Source: Erigeron canadensis
Taxonomy: Eukaryota; Streptophyta; Magnoliopsida; Asterales; Asteraceae
DNA length: 64,000 bases
Direction: 5' to 3'
Assembly: GCF_010389155.1 (NCBI RefSeq)
Contig: NC_057769.1
Location: 18,104,735-18,168,734 of the forward strand
Shown here: positions 22,875-35,211 of the stretch, piece by piece
How positions within the stretch are numbered: the first letter of the stretch is position 1
How the letters are laid out: every line of letters starts with the position of its first letter
The notes under the pieces: model-generated
Database searches by the model: none
What the model saw: the letters and a program-made list of their open reading frames with translations, nothing else
Told to the model about the DNA's origin: nothing
Program-made: the position numbers and the translations under genes

Positions 22875-24100
22875 ATGATGACAAGTTTGGGCGTAACTCC
22901 CAGTACTTCCTTTACCCGCCATCTTCAATCTCCATCATCACTACTAACTCATCATTATCAGCGGCAGCAGGTTCAACCATTGAGTGGTGTTTGTTTGATG
23001 AGGAGATGCAAAAAGAGAGGGTCATTAGTAGTGACACGTGGCGGAGCACCAGGAGCCACTACTTATCTCTTTGCTTTCCTCTTTCCACTTTCATTACTTG
23101 CTGTTACTATTTTCACTTCTATCCAGATTTCTGATAAACTTGACAGAGATTTCTATCAGGAGGTATTTTCAGTCCCTCTTTTATTTATCTTTCTTTTTTT
23201 TTTTTTTTAATTATTTGTTTTATGGTTTGCTTCAAATTAGCATAAGATAGGATATTAAAGTAAAAGGTGAATACTGAATGTTTGTACTATAAAATTGCAT
23301 AGTTGGAGCCAATGAGCTCTTATGGAGGTGTGTGCGTGATTATCTAGAGGTCCCTGTTTCAAATCCGGGCATAATATTTACTAACAGTTAACAACTAACA
23401 TATGCCGTACAAAAGAAAAGAAATTTACATAGCTGACAAAGATAATTGTGATGCCTGAGTAAAAATTCAACTGAAACTAAGTAATAGAACACACTAAGGA
23501 TCTTAAGTACCTATAATAACAACTACTACTAGCCTTTAAGATAAGCCGCTTTTTATAAAATGGATAATTCAGGTGTGCTTACAAATATATGCTTGGTTAT
23601 AAACATTATTTGTAGCTCTGGTTCGATAACATAATCTCTCTATGTCCGTAGATAATACATTATTCTGTCGTTAATTAGCCTACATCTGACAACATTGAGG
23701 TAAATATTGGCGGTCCAAGGTTCAAACATTTGGCTAGTGCACAATAGAGAAATTACATTGGTGATCCTTATGTCGCCGGTTATATGTTTGTTGGTAGTCT
23801 CGGACCTTACTGGATGATACTATAATTACCAAAAGGATTTTTTAATATTTTTTTTACAAAAGATGAATATTACGATGCCTTCCGTTGTCAAGTGAAACTG
23901 GTAATTGCTTTGGTTAAGTTTTGAATTTGATTTCTTGTTTTGGTTTTTCTTGTAAATCGCAACAGATGGAAGTTAATCAATCAATATTAGAAGCAGACGA
24001 TGAAGACCTAGATGTCGTGGTTCCAACCGAAGACGAAGAGCCTCCTCGAGCACGGACTCGCAACAGGCCAAAACGTGAAGTTGAGGTTTCGGGAATGTAG
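22875..24100 (+). CDS. small conserved single-pass membrane protein, probably plastid
   Basis: Two exons: 22875-23162 (96 codons) and 23966-24100 (44 codons plus TAG). The donor is GAG|GTATTT, the acceptor CAACAG|ATGGAA, phase 0, giving 140 residues. The N-terminus (about 1-50) is Ser/Thr/Arg-rich with few acidic residues, like a chloroplast transit peptide. A conserved-looking RGGAPGATTYLFAFLFPLSL stretch leads into one hydrophobic span (about residues 57-80). The tail holds an acidic ILEADDEDLD segment and a basic RTRNRPKRE end. I recall similar uncharacterised plant proteins but no name. The second Met at position 2 is an equally good start. A low-complexity T run follows the donor. It is one of few intact host genes here. 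Confidence 0.7.
23295..23376 (+). repeat. tRNA-like/SINE head in the intron
   Basis: Within the intron, a stretch containing TTGGAGCCAATGAGCTC and GTTTCAAATCCGGGC resembles a degenerate Pol III B box (GGTTCGAATCC-type) as in tRNA-derived SINEs. No clear A box or tail was fixed. Confidence 0.3.
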
Positions 24101-25734
24101 TCCATTTCATAAATGTATTAGGGAGGAAAAAGGCTTTTGGTGTCCTAACCAAATTTGAATTGTTTTTCACGTAATTAATCTTTATTACTTTCATATGATA
24201 TAATGCTTTATTTAAACATAATTTTATAATATAATTCAGATTATATGTATAGTTTTGTGAAAATAACTTGTTGAAATCTTTTGAAAATCTAATATAGAAG
24301 CTCTTCAGCTCTTCTTTGTTGTTTTTTCTATTACTCTGTTTGCTTGTACAGATATCGTAAGCAAAGCCTTCCATAGGCGACTGACTTATATAATGCACTT
24401 ATTAACAAATGGAATAAATGTACTCAGTAATCAGTATATCTTGGAATAATTGAAAGTTCGTTGTTATTTCTAAGCTTAGATCAGCCACATATAAGCAATA
24501 CTGCAACCTTTGGCTTATAAGATATCTCAAGAACACCATTTTCACAGTAATTACTATCGAGTTTACATGGGAAGATGGCGCATCCCGTATCTGGTAGTTT
24601 CCAGTTAACTTTCTTGTTTTCTTGTCTACTCTCATTGTAGGTGTAGGAATCGCGAGCTTGGTTATTGAAATATTTATGTGTTAGGTCATTGCAAAGCTCA
24701 TCTTCAATTAATATTTGAAGTTTCCCTTAAGTCTAGTTACTTTCATAAACTAATCATTATGCAACTAGACCTTTAGAGACTCTGGCCGAAGTGACTAATG
24801 TTTATGCTGTTATGATACTTTTTAGAGTCACTAGTATTATGCAAAGTGTAAATTAGAGGCTAAACTGGTTAGGCCAGCACTCACTAAAGAAAATGAGCTT
24901 TTCTTACCTGAAGTCCAATCTCTAGACAAAAGACCATGACAAGCTGTTTGGACTGCTTGATGCTTTGATGTAGTAATTCATGAACCATTTCATCTACCAC
25001 TTTAAGGTTTTTAGTATATTACGTTGGATTTTTTTCATAGTTTCTTTTGTTTTTGTCGATACTGACATTCTGTTAACTCATTTTGCTTATATGGATCCCC
25101 TCTAGTTTCTTTCCTTCTTCTGTTACCAATAATAAGTTATCAGGTATTCTACTCATATAATCTTAATAAGTTTGTTTTGCATAACGTTAGAAATGTTCTG
25201 ACTCATTTCCTTACAAATGACTTCTTTGTTATTTTCTATCAGTAACATCATGTTTCATTTCAAAGTTTGTTGGGAGTACCATTTTGTTACTACTTTTTTA
25301 TGGTTTTATATTAAATAGTATTTTTATGACATCATATGTTAGTAACTAGTATACCATTGTCGATCCAGTGACCGTTTGCCCTGGATCAAGTAATGGTCTA
25401 CTTTCCTGAATATCAGTTTTGTGTCCCTTTTCTAACATCACTGAATGATTGAACCTTGCCGATACTGTTCTGTTAAACACTCATTCTCTCATTGTTATGG
25501 ATTTTATTTCTAAACAAGATTTGCTAAACTTAACACCTATAAGCTGCACGTACCCTCCAGAAAAGATAATTTATGTAGAATTGATTTTATACTTGTTAAG
25601 ATACATATATATAGATATTGCTTATATACTTACAAACACACTTTAAATGTGTTCATACATGCAAAACATATACATACATAGATGGTTATAGATCTATTTA
25701 AGTGATATCAAAATCTTCCTTCTTGTCTTTTGAT
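24101..25734. other. intergenic DNA
   Basis: No gene seen. The 3' UTR of the preceding gene lies in the first few hundred bases. Small open frames at 23973-24398 (-) and 24402-24635 (-) look like chance. Confidence 0.4.
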
Positions 25735-25972
25735 TCACCTGATGCACGGTTTAGAAGCATCAACAATGTTATCATTGCACCAGGGTTCGTATCCATGTTC
25801 ATCACAGCCCAAAGTCAAGTCAAACTGGGTCATCACAGTTACACTTCGTCCAACCTTTGATACTGATTTGATGGTTGCACCTGGAATCTCCCCTGTACCA
25901 TCCAGCAGATAGAGCGGCATGCCTGTCATTGGAGTATTATGTGCCATTACACTTTGACAGTCCGCCTCTTAT
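25735..25972 (-). pseudogene. kiwellin pseudogene, C-terminal part
   Basis: The - strand reads LTLGCDEHGYEPWCNDNIVD followed by AS, matching the TMGCDDDHGYQPPCPNNIVD end of the intact kiwellin at 35405-35968. Upstream residues are frameshifted. It is cut at 25972 by the copia element, and its N-terminal part resumes at 33791 after the second copy of CTTAT. Confidence 0.75.
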
Positions 25973-26784
25973 TGTTGGAGTATGATCATTTTATTATAAA
26001 TCGTATGTCCGGGAATAGTTTAAGCCTACGGGGTCACACGAAATGACACGGTAACTCTATATTATTAATTAGTATATTAAAGTAATATATTAATTAATTA
26101 GATCACGAAATGATTAATTTAAATATATTAAGGAGTTAATTATATTTAATTAATTAAATGGAGGATTAAAATGTGAAATATGGAAATTAGAGTTGGGCTC
26201 TAAATCCATATGGGGGGCCGGTTGGATTAAGGCTAGGAAAGCCTTAATTCTAACTTGTTTTCCAAGATTGTTTTAACCTAATTATCCCCTATATATAGAG
26301 GGCTTAATTTAAGGATTTAAACACACATTCACATAAGAAATTGTCTCTCCTCTCCTCTCCTTTTGGGTTACGGCCGAACACCCTTTAAGGGTTTTGGCTA
26401 TGTTCCATTCAATCCATATAAAACAAATACATATAATTAATACCTAGTATTAGTTATGGTATCTATGTTTTAGTTAGCCGACAACTTATATTGGTTTTCG
26501 ATTGCTAAGGGGTTCGAATAAAGGGAGATTAAACAAAGGGTTTTGTTTGGTTCGTGATCGGGGTACTAGCATACGGTATAAGGGGTGTCTAGTGTGCGAT
26601 CGTAGAGGGGTTTTGCTTTAAACCCTAAACTAATAATAATCTTATTATTAATAATATTATTGGAAGTTTTGCGCAAAGGTACACGTTTCGATTCTCTCTT
26701 TGTTAATTAATTTGATTGCATTTACGTTTCTTTTCCGCTGCGTACTCATGAATTGTTATATGTTTATATGCTTATATTCTAACA
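25973..26784 (+). repeat. 5' LTR of copia element
   Basis: 812 bp, TGTTGGAGTATG... to ...TTCTAACA. Includes the block CCTACGGGGTCACACGAAA (about 26028-26050) that the 3' LTR lacks, and a TATATATA box near 26290 followed by a CTCTCCTCTCC tract. Confidence 0.85.
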
Positions 26785-28439
26785 GTGATATCACGAGCCA
26801 CATATGTGATCTATTAATTACAAAGATCAAAACTTGAAGGGGGGTTTAAGGGTTGGTTGATTTTAATTAATTATTAAATAATTAAAAGGTTGTTTTTCTT
26901 ATTTTTAATTAATTAAATTGGATCTTGATTAAATAAAAATTAGGGTTTTTGTTTAATTAAAGTTTTAACCTTGCTCAATGGAGATTGAAACCCTCAAACA
27001 AGTTTTGAATTGTAAATTGATATAAATTATGTGATGAATTGCATGATTATGTGTATCGTTTTATTTAATATTGTTAAATAAATAGTAAAATCACAAGAAA
27101 TTCATGCAAAATTTTATTGTGATTTTACTGGATATATAAAGAGTTATATTATGCAAAGCATGTTGATCCAATAATTAGGGTTAATTATTAGATAGTTATG
27201 TGACAATGTGATTTTTACGTGTAAATTTTCTGATGTGAGACAGTTTACTAGAAAAATCATATAAAATAATCTGTAATGAACCATAGTGCTACAACTTTGT
27301 AGTTTTGGACTGTAGATGCCCAACACCTAGGGCTACAACTTTGTAGTTTTGGTCGAAAGCTGAATCGGACCAGAAACAGGAGTAAACTTGTCATCAAGCT
27401 GCTGGAAATTTCCAGACAGCATGTATATGTGTTTTATTTGCAACTTGTTTTGTTCAAAGGCTTACGCAATCAAGGTAACTTGATGCATGAGCCGGGATTG
27501 AACTTTTTCATGAACCATAGTGACCATGTTTAGGTGGCCCACCTTAACTTGTTACATGATTAAATAGTTCGGAAATTAGTAAGTTTATTAATTTTTGTAT
27601 TTGTTTATAAGTTTGTATAAAGGTGATGCAAAAATTGGTTTTGAAAATAAACTTGACTAAGAACTATCGAAATAGAGATTTCATTAATAAAATTGGAGTC
27701 TTGCAACCTTGAGATACACCGGCTCACCCATTTGAACAAACTCTAAGAGAGGTATAAGTCGGAGTGCGCTAGCCTTCTAAAAGGGCGGGTTTTTAAATCG
27801 CGTTCATCGCATACCTTTGCCCTTGCGCTTCTTTGTGCGTTCAAATGGAGCTACCGAGCTCTCTTGTGCTGTAAGACTATACAAATGATTTTATTAAATA
27901 TTATGTTTTGAAGATTATGCATGAGTCTGCAAACATAAACTTTTGATTCACATCAAATGCATTACCCATTTAAAGTTAAGTCAATGTCACCCACTTTGCT
28001 AAGAACACTTGCCAGTGCTTTTTGCTCTACGTGAGACGTAGATGAATTGTATGTCTTCAAGGTAGATTACCACTCGTTGTGAGACAGCGGTGGACTATCT
28101 ACATGTTCTTAATTGGGCGACTTAAAACGAGTTAAGAGGTGAGACCTTAACCCGTGGCATAAGATGGGACAAAACATGTTTACAAAACACTTAATACCCC
28201 TTTACAGTGTTGTTGTAAGTCCCATAATTCTAGGAGTTGCATGAATGCAATTATCGATTCTCGATTACCTTTTGAATACAGTCATTTCTAACAGATCAAC
28301 TGATGAAATGATTGTATGTCAAGTTGGATCCTAGCCTTAGTGAAAGTAATTTGTTAGATGAATTTAACGAGGGTAAATTACATTTCTTAAGGATTAATTA
28401 TCGAAAATACCGATAATTGAACTTTTGTCTGTTTTGAAG
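26785..28439 (+). other. leader with degenerate PBS
   Basis: Directly after the LTR, GTGATATCACGAGCC resembles TGGTATCAGAGCC with changes, so it was probably the tRNA-Met primer site. The remainder is untranslated leader with no coding sequence. It includes ACAACTTTGTAGTTTTGG repeated at about 27292 and 27332. Confidence 0.55.
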
Positions 28440-29270
28440 ATGGCAACAACAAATCCTTCTCAAAACATACACCAATCGGCTTTCAGGTCGATGCTAGAAA
28501 GGAAAAGACTTTCTGGAGCCAAACTTCAATGACTGGGTTCAAGTCATTGATGAGCAGACACCGTTGTTCCGGGAGCGAATGCTTCAACTTGAAAGTTGGC
28601 TGCATACAATGCTCGGTACGATAGACACAATGAGGTTGCTTGTTTAATGTTGGAAAGCATGAATGTCGACCTTCAAAGGCAATTTGCGCGTTCATTTCCA
28701 TATGATATGCTCACTGAACTCAAGTCTTTGTACTAAAAGCAAGCCAGAGTGGAGTTGTTCGACCTAGTTGATCAACTTCATGACTTGCGACACGAGCATG
28801 GAACATCGGTTAGTCCTCAAGTACTCTAGTTGAAGAGGTACTCATGGGCAATTGGAAAGGTTAAACTATGCTTATCATATGCATATTACTATTGGCATGA
28901 ACCTAAAAAAGGGATTTTTTAGGAGTTCGTGTGCAATTGTAATATGCATAGCATTAGTAAAACCACAGCTAAACTTCATGTCATGTTAATTGAGTATGAG
29001 AAAGAGCTTCCAAGGAAATCTGCTACATCCCGAGTTCTTATGATCAAGGGGGGAAAGGTTCGGAAAGCAAAACAACCGTAAGCTAAGGGCAAGATTTTTG
29101 GTAAGAGAAAACAAGTTGTGTTTGTCTCAAAAGACCCTTTTGGCAAAAGGAGCATACGGCTAAAGTATCTAGCTGAGTTGAATGTGAAGAAGAAGCAAGC
29201 TGGTTCGGCAAGTGCTTCAAGTATCTTCAAAATTGAATTATATGCGTTGTTATACAAATAATAGTTCAAT
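28440..29270 (+). pseudogene. copia gag relic without zinc knuckle
   Basis: ATG at 28440 starts MATTNPSQNIHQSAFRSMLE, then frameshifts. Later pieces read TTAKLHVMLIEYEKELPRKS, KGGKVRKAKQP, QVVFVSKDPFGK and KYLAELNVKKKQAG, in the order of a copia gag C-terminus. The CCHC knuckle expected just before YLAEL is missing. Stops at several points, for example after LKSLY near 28735 and after KQP near 29082. Not functional. Confidence 0.65.
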
Positions 29271-29378
29271 AGCAAAGAGTCAAGTTTAACTTGGACTCTA
29301 ATTATCTTTGACATAGTCATCTTGGTTAATTTTGTCAAGAAATGCATTTAAAGACTTCAAAGAGACGGTGACTTACAA

Positions 29379-29658
29379 TCAAATGATGAATCATTTGATA
29401 AATGCATGGATTTGACATTATCATTAGCAAGAAACGCATTGGAAATCTTCATTATGGAGAGATCTTGCAATCAAATGATGAATCATTTGATAAATTGTGT
29501 AGGAAATCTTCATAATGAAGGGATCTTGAAATCAAATGATGAATCATTTGAAAAATGTGTTGTCGTTAGCAAGAAATGCATACTTCAAATTGAAGGGATC
29601 TTAAAATCAAATGATGAATCATTTGACAAGAGATCGTTAAATCAAATGATTCATTTGA
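29379..29658 (+). repeat. expanded repeat in pre-integrase region
   Basis: Five copies of a near-palindrome, TCAAATGATGAATCATTTGA, start at 29379, 29471, 29532 and 29607, with a shorter copy at 29642-29658. Flanks are also partly repeated (GAAGGGATCTT, AAATGTGT, AGCAAGAAATGCAT). In frame it encodes copies of EGILKSNDESFDKC, a segment that occurs once in related pre-integrase domains, so the array grew by local duplication. Confidence 0.75.
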
Positions 29659-29699
29659 CAAATGCATGCTTTGTGTTTTCGGCAAGATGACAAGAATAC

Positions 29700-30400
29700 C
29701 TTTTCCGCATAAAACCGGAGAGGGCTAAGGAATTACTTGGACTATTACATTCAGATATATGTAGCCCATTTAGGCATGTGTCAAGGAAAGGCTAGCTACT
29801 TCATCATTTTTTATGAATGATTTCAGTCATTATGGTTATGTTTAATTGCTTAAACATAAACATGAAGTCTTTGAAATATTCAATGAATTTAAAATGAAGT
29901 GGAGAATCAACTCAATAGAACCATCAAGATTCTTTGTTCGGATCGAGATAAAGAATACTTAAGCCAAAAAGTTTAAGGATCATCTAAAAGCTTGTGGATT
30001 TATCCAAAAGCTTACTCCTATATAAGGGTATATGTGAAAGGAGAAATCAAACCTTGTTGAGCATGGTAAGATAAACGATGAACCTTAAGACTCTCCCATT
30101 TCATTTTGGGATTTTGCTCTAGAGATTGCTGCATGCATTCTCAATATGGTTCCAACCAAGAAAGTTGACAAGACACTACATGAATGTGGTGTCAAGTGCA
30201 TCTTTGTAGGATACTCAAAGGAAACGATGGGTTACTACTTCTACTTTCCTACCGGAAACATTGTCAAAAACTTTTTGATTTGCTGAGTTCCTTGAAAGGA
30301 GACTCATATCTCAAGAGGACAGTGGGAGGATTGTTGAACTTGATGAGCATCAAAAAGATGTGTCAACTACTAAAGATACTAGCAATCTTCAACTTGGGGG
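29700..30400 (+). pseudogene. copia integrase relic
   Basis: Shifting frames read KPERAKELLGLLHSDICSPF, RHVSRKG, GICERRNQTLL-like near 30028-30060 (with the catalytic Glu region) and KCIFVGYSKETMGYYFYFP near 30195-30250. The central part with the second Asp is shortened or lost. Many stops. Confidence 0.6.
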
Positions 30401-30508
30401 GGAAATGTTCAAAGAGATGAATCTCTAGGTGAACTACAAGTTGAAGATAAAGCGATTCCAGTTCGTAGGTTCTCAAGGACAATACATGTTCGTGAAAGAT
30501 TAAATCTT

Positions 30509-32123
30509 ATGATTGAATCTGAAGAACATGTAATGGGAGATTTGAATGAACCTCCTAATTTCAATGCTGCATTATCAGATCCGGAATCTGACAAATGGCT
30601 TGAAGCTGCGAATGTGGAAATGAAATCCATGAAAGACAATCAAGTCTGGAACTTGGTTGATCTTCCACCAAATGGTAGAACCGTTGGGTGTAAATGGATC
30701 TTCAAGAAGAAGACCGACATGGATGGAAATATACACGCCTATAAAGCTCGTCTTGTGGCGAAAGGTTATACTCAACTTTTTGGAGTTGATTATGAGGAAA
30801 CCTTTTCTCCGGTTGCGGACATTAGAGCCATTAGGTTCATCTTAGCCATAGCGGCGTCTATGACTATGAGATATGGCAAATGGATATCAAAATCGCTTTC
30901 TTAAATGGTTTTCTAGACGAGGAAGTCTATATGGACCAACCTGAAAGTTTTGTTGATCTAAAACATCCCAACAAAGTATGCAAGCTTCAAAGGTCCATTT
31001 ATGGACTAAAGCAAGCATCAAGGAGTTGGAATAAAAGGTTTGATGATGAGATCAAAAGTTTGATTTTGTTCAGAATCCTGATGAGCCATGTGTATATCGC
31101 AAAGCTAGTGGGAGTAATGTTACTTTCCTTGTCTTGTATGTCGATGACATATTGTTAATAGGAAATCACATTCCAATGTTGAAAGACGTTAAATCTTATC
31201 TTGGAAAGTGTTTCGCTATGAAAGACTTGGGTGAAGCAGCATTCATAATTGGAATCAAAATCTATAGAGATAGAAATAAACGGTTGATTGGATTAAGTCA
31301 AAGTGCTTATATTGATAAGATCTTGAAGAGATTCAAGATGGAAAATTCTAAGCGCGAGAATTTGCCTATGCAAGAAGGACTTAATTTATCTAGCAAGAAT
31401 GGTGCTTCTACACCTGAAAAGGTGGAGCGTGTGCAAAGAGATTCCTTATGCTTCGGCTATGGGATCTATCATGTACACGGTAAGATGCACTAGACCTGAA
31501 GTTGTGTTTCGCTCAAAATATTGTTAGCCGATATCAGCAAAATCCCGGAGTGGATCAGTGAACTGCTGTGAAAAGTATTCTTAAGTACATGCGGGCTACT
31601 AAAGAATTACTCTTGGTGTATGGTTGAAATCCTGATCAAAATTCAAATGGTAATAGAATTTGTGATGTTGGATTTCATGACTGATGAAGATGTTTCAAGA
31701 ATATCAGTCGGGATACGTCTTCATTTTCAATGAAGACACGGTGGAATGCTATGAGCTAATAGCAAACCACAGCTGCTATGTATGTAACAGAATCTTAGTA
31801 TATTGTCTTCTCAGAGAAGACGACATGAAGGTTGTCTGGATTAGAAAGTTTATTTTTGGATTTTAATATGATCATCCTCAAATAACACACCTATGGAACT
31901 GTACTGTGATAATTCGGGAGCAATTATCATTGCCAATAAACCTGGGGTTCAGAAAGGTGTCAGACATTACCTGATAAGATATCACTACGTTCGTGAGCAA
32001 AGCGAATTGCGTGAAATCAAATTACTAAAAGTTCACACAGATTATAACTCAGCGGATCCTTTTACAAAGGTATTGTCAAAAGGAAAGGTTAATAAGTATG
32101 CCGTGGGCATAGGTTATTGCTAA
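30509..32123 (+). pseudogene. copia RT and RNase H, frameshifted
   Basis: Blocks: 30509-about 30880 (GDLNEPPNFNAALSDPES, VGCKWIFKKKTDMDGN, KARLVAKGYTQLFGVDYEET); a shift near 30870; 30880-about 31060 (MDIKIAFLNGFLDEEVYMDQ, GLKQASRSWNKRFDDEI); a shift; 31134-31493 (YVDDILLIGN, FAMKDLGEAAFIIGIKIYRD). Then a broken connection domain and RNase H, with CDNSGAIIIAN and SADPFTKVL at 31893-32123. YVDD is intact. Later RNase H is heavily altered between 31500 and 31890. Confidence 0.8.
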
Positions 32124-32995
32124 GTTATATCATGTAAATCTGTGATTGGTATTTGGATAATGGGATGTTAAACAATTGTTATTTTAAATAAATGAATTTT
32201 TATACGCGGTATAAGTGGTTTCATTTTTATAATAATTGTGTCTTATATTTGCATGTTTAAATCCATGAATATTAGTTGAATATTCTAAATGTCTATTGTC
32301 AATTAATTATATGGGAATATAATTAAAGTAAGACAATTGTGAGAGATTGGTGAAAATATTTAAGGGAATATTTTGAAGATGGTGGATCGTACCAAACTCA
32401 CATGATATTCAAAAGGTGAATATTAGACTTACCCTACAGAACGAATTATCATTTTATGGATCGGCGTCATTAAATGAAATTCGTGAAATGGTTACTTTAT
32501 TTATCCTTTGACTTGAGATACAAGTGAGTTATGCATGTGTGGATTGCATTTCTTGATATAGTTCCTAACTGTCCTGAACAAGGCAGTAATAAAGGGCTAT
32601 TTTCAGAAATGTTGAGAAACGACATGGACAGACACTTGTAGTCAATACAAGATTTGTTCCTTCAATTTGCAACTGAAGTATGATACTATTTGGCGCCCTC
32701 ATTAATTAATTGAAGATGTTTGTGTGGCCACACCCAAATGAACTCAAGAGGTGGTCTTGACTAATTTGGTAATCTTAATTAATTATAGAAATGAGAAACA
32801 TAATCGTTAAATTATGAAATGACATTGATCCATATTCATAATTAACAAGGGTATCTGAACAAAGGGATATTAAAGACTAAATCATTTCAACTTGGCAATT
32901 TAAGAATCTATTCTTAAATATTTCCGGGAGCATTAGAGTGTTGCTAGACGCCAACCAATGGTATTGCCTTTATAATAACATGCTCAAGTGGGAGC
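32124..32995 (+). other. 3' non-coding part and polypurine tract of copia
   Basis: No coding sequence. The tract CAAGTGGGAGC at 32985-32995 directly precedes the LTR and is the polypurine tract. Confidence 0.6.
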
Positions 32996-33790
32996 TGTTG
33001 GAGTGTGATCATTTTATTATAAATCGCATGTCCGGGAATAGTTTAAGACGGTAACTCTATATTATTAATTAGTATATTAAAGTAATATATTAATTAATTA
33101 GATCACGAAATGATTAATTTAAATATATTAAGGAGTTAAATTATATTTAATTAATTAAATGGAGGATTAAAATGTGAAATATGGAAATTAGAGTTAGGCT
33201 CTAAATCCATATGGAAGGCCGGTTGGATTAAGGCTAGGAAAGCCTTAATTCTAACTTGTTTTCCAAGATTGTTTTAACCTAATTATCCCATATATATAGA
33301 GGGCTTAATTCAAGGGTTTAAACACACATTCACATAAGAAAATTATCTCTCCTCTCCTCTCCTCTCCTTTTGGGTTACGGCCGAACACCCTTTAAGGGTT
33401 TTGGCTATGTTCCATTCAATCCATATAAAACAAATACATATAATTAATACCTAGTATTAGTTATGGTATCTATGTTTTAGTTAGTCGACAACTTATATTG
33501 GTTTTCGATTGCTAAGGGGTTCCAATAAAGGGAGATTAAACAAAGGGTTTTGTTTGGTTCGTGATCGGGTACTAGCATACGGTATAAGGGGTGTCTAGTG
33601 TGCGATCGTAGAGGGGTTTTGCTTTAAACCCTAAACTAATAATAATCTTATTATTAATAATATTATTGAAAGCTTTGCGGAAAGGTACACGTTTCGATTC
33701 TCTCTTTGTTAATTAATTTGATTGCATATACGTTTCTTTTCCGCTGCGTACTCGTGAATTGTTATATGTTTATGTGCTTATACTCTGACA
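32996..33790 (+). repeat. 3' LTR of copia element
   Basis: 795 bp, TGTTGGAGTGTG... to ...ACTCTGACA, closely matching 25973-26784. It lacks the ~23-bp block and carries one extra CTCCT unit near 33355. Confidence 0.85.
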
Positions 33791-33905
33791 CTTATCACCT
33801 CCCTTTGAAAATTGTTCCATGTCAGAGTTTCCTATATAAGACGTGTGACGAACATTTGTAGGTGGTGTGCCTTGTATGTAACAAGCCAGCAAGGTTTTTT
33901 TTTTT
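33791..33905 (-). pseudogene. kiwellin pseudogene, middle/N-terminal part
   Basis: Resumes the relic at 25735-25972 after the element. In - strand frames, FSKGGDK (compare ISFEKGGD of the intact gene) and a TYKAHHLQ stretch (compare TYTCSPPV) can be read, with stops. The far N-terminus is not found; a poly-T/A run follows at 33895-33920. Confidence 0.5.
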
Positions 33906-34933
33906 TTTTTTAAAAAATTTTTTTATCATCATTTAACAATTTGTATTGCATGTTTGGGACTTTGGGTTTTAACCTCTTGTTGAAATGGTGGAAATGCAAG
34001 CAGGAGGAATCCATCATTTTGCTTTTCACAAGATAACAATGTTGTCTCAAAAGCATAATTAATAATGTGCTGACTTTTCTACACCGTAGTTATCTGTTTC
34101 TGTATGAAATTAAGCGCTTTAAAACACCGTCTCTCTCTTGTGATAATGGGGTGGAAACACTGGATCATGTACCTATTCAAGCATCGTGTTACTTCTAAAC
34201 GCACCTGCTCTATTATGACAATTGAAGGAAGTGTAACTGTCCGGCTGTTACAACAATACAGGAGAATTAGCCATGTCAAATGTTATGTTTTGTATTGGTG
34301 AGTGGTATGACTATTCTCTTGGCAGAATCAAAAGATCTTAGTCATGAAAGGTCGGCCACATTTGATGGGATCATTTAACCCAGGTTATGGATCATAGGGA
34401 TAACCCGCAACTAGATTTGCTTCAATGCTGTCTCAACCAAGTACTCAGATCGTCTTTTTGACTGTCTTTTGGATAACTAATAGGACCAAAGGATGTAATT
34501 TGACTTTGTTAACTTGACAACTCGACCCGTCTTTTTATCCTTGTAGCTTGTAATTGTAGCACCTTGCTAGCGTTATTAATATTCAATATTCATATAATGT
34601 TGGTCCTGCAAGGTTATTTATATTTGGGTGGTGTTTTGCTTACCTTATAGTAATAGCTTATGGGCTAGCTTATTAAAATTAAAGACCAACAAGCTAAGCT
34701 ATTTGAGTTCATCAACTTAAGCTACCGGATTTAGGATAAGCAGGAACTATATGTTGATAAACTCCGACTTCCTGTTAAATTAAAATGTTGAAAATTGTTC
34801 CTCAACAACACCTTTTAGATCCAGAGGTTCCTTGTCTTCCTGATGGATATCAAGACATATATTAATGCATAGAGATATACAGAGTAGATGTATGGTTCAT
34901 AAGTTACATACAAGACAGCAGTTTTTGTACTCA
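33906..34933. other. intergenic DNA
   Basis: Poly-T/A run, then non-coding sequence. The overlapping small frames at 34079-34301 on both strands look like chance. Nothing else identified. Confidence 0.4.
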
Positions 34934-34950
34934 ATAACAGAAAAGTGATA

Positions 34951-35211
34951 CAACAACAACAACAACAACGGTACCCAATCCCGGCATAAGCCGGGGTACG
35001 GGGGAGGTATGATGTAGACAGACCATACCCCTACATAAAGTAGAGAGACTGTCCAGATCCACCGAAGTGGAAGGGACCTCCGGCCCAAAGAGTGTAAAAA
35101 ATAGGGTTAGGTCCACCGGAGTGGAAGCTTTAACCAGATAGGAATAATCTCAAACTCTGAATCTCAATAACCCGAGTGGAAGTTTTAACCAGATGGGAAT
35201 AATCTCGATAT
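34951..35211 (-). mobile_element. SINE (Au-like, TTG tail) with 17-bp TSD
   Basis: The same 17-bp word (ATAACAGAAAAGTGATA) flanks it at 34934-34950 and 35212-35228. On the - strand the body ends GGGATTGGGTACCG followed by a (TTG)n tail, as in Au-type plant SINEs. The region also repeats a GTTTTAACCAGATGGGAATA-like word (about 35125 and 35182). Length 261 bp. The tRNA-like head was not resolved. Confidence 0.8.

Larger units (their letters stand above)
25973..33790 (+). mobile_element. copia LTR retrotransposon inserted in a kiwellin gene
   Basis: Complete outline: 5' LTR 25973-26784, degenerate PBS, gag relic, expanded pre-integrase region, integrase relic, RT-RNase H, polypurine tract, 3' LTR 32996-33790. 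TSD CTTAT is present on both sides (25968-25972 and 33791-33795). All ORFs carry stops or shifts. The LTRs are alike except for a ~23-bp block absent from the 3' LTR and scattered substitutions, so insertion is not very recent. Confidence 0.85.

Noticed and set aside
29379..29658. CRISPR-like repeats (20-bp palindromic word, five times)
   Set aside because: Spacing is uneven, flanks are also repeated and it lies in frame within a copia relic.
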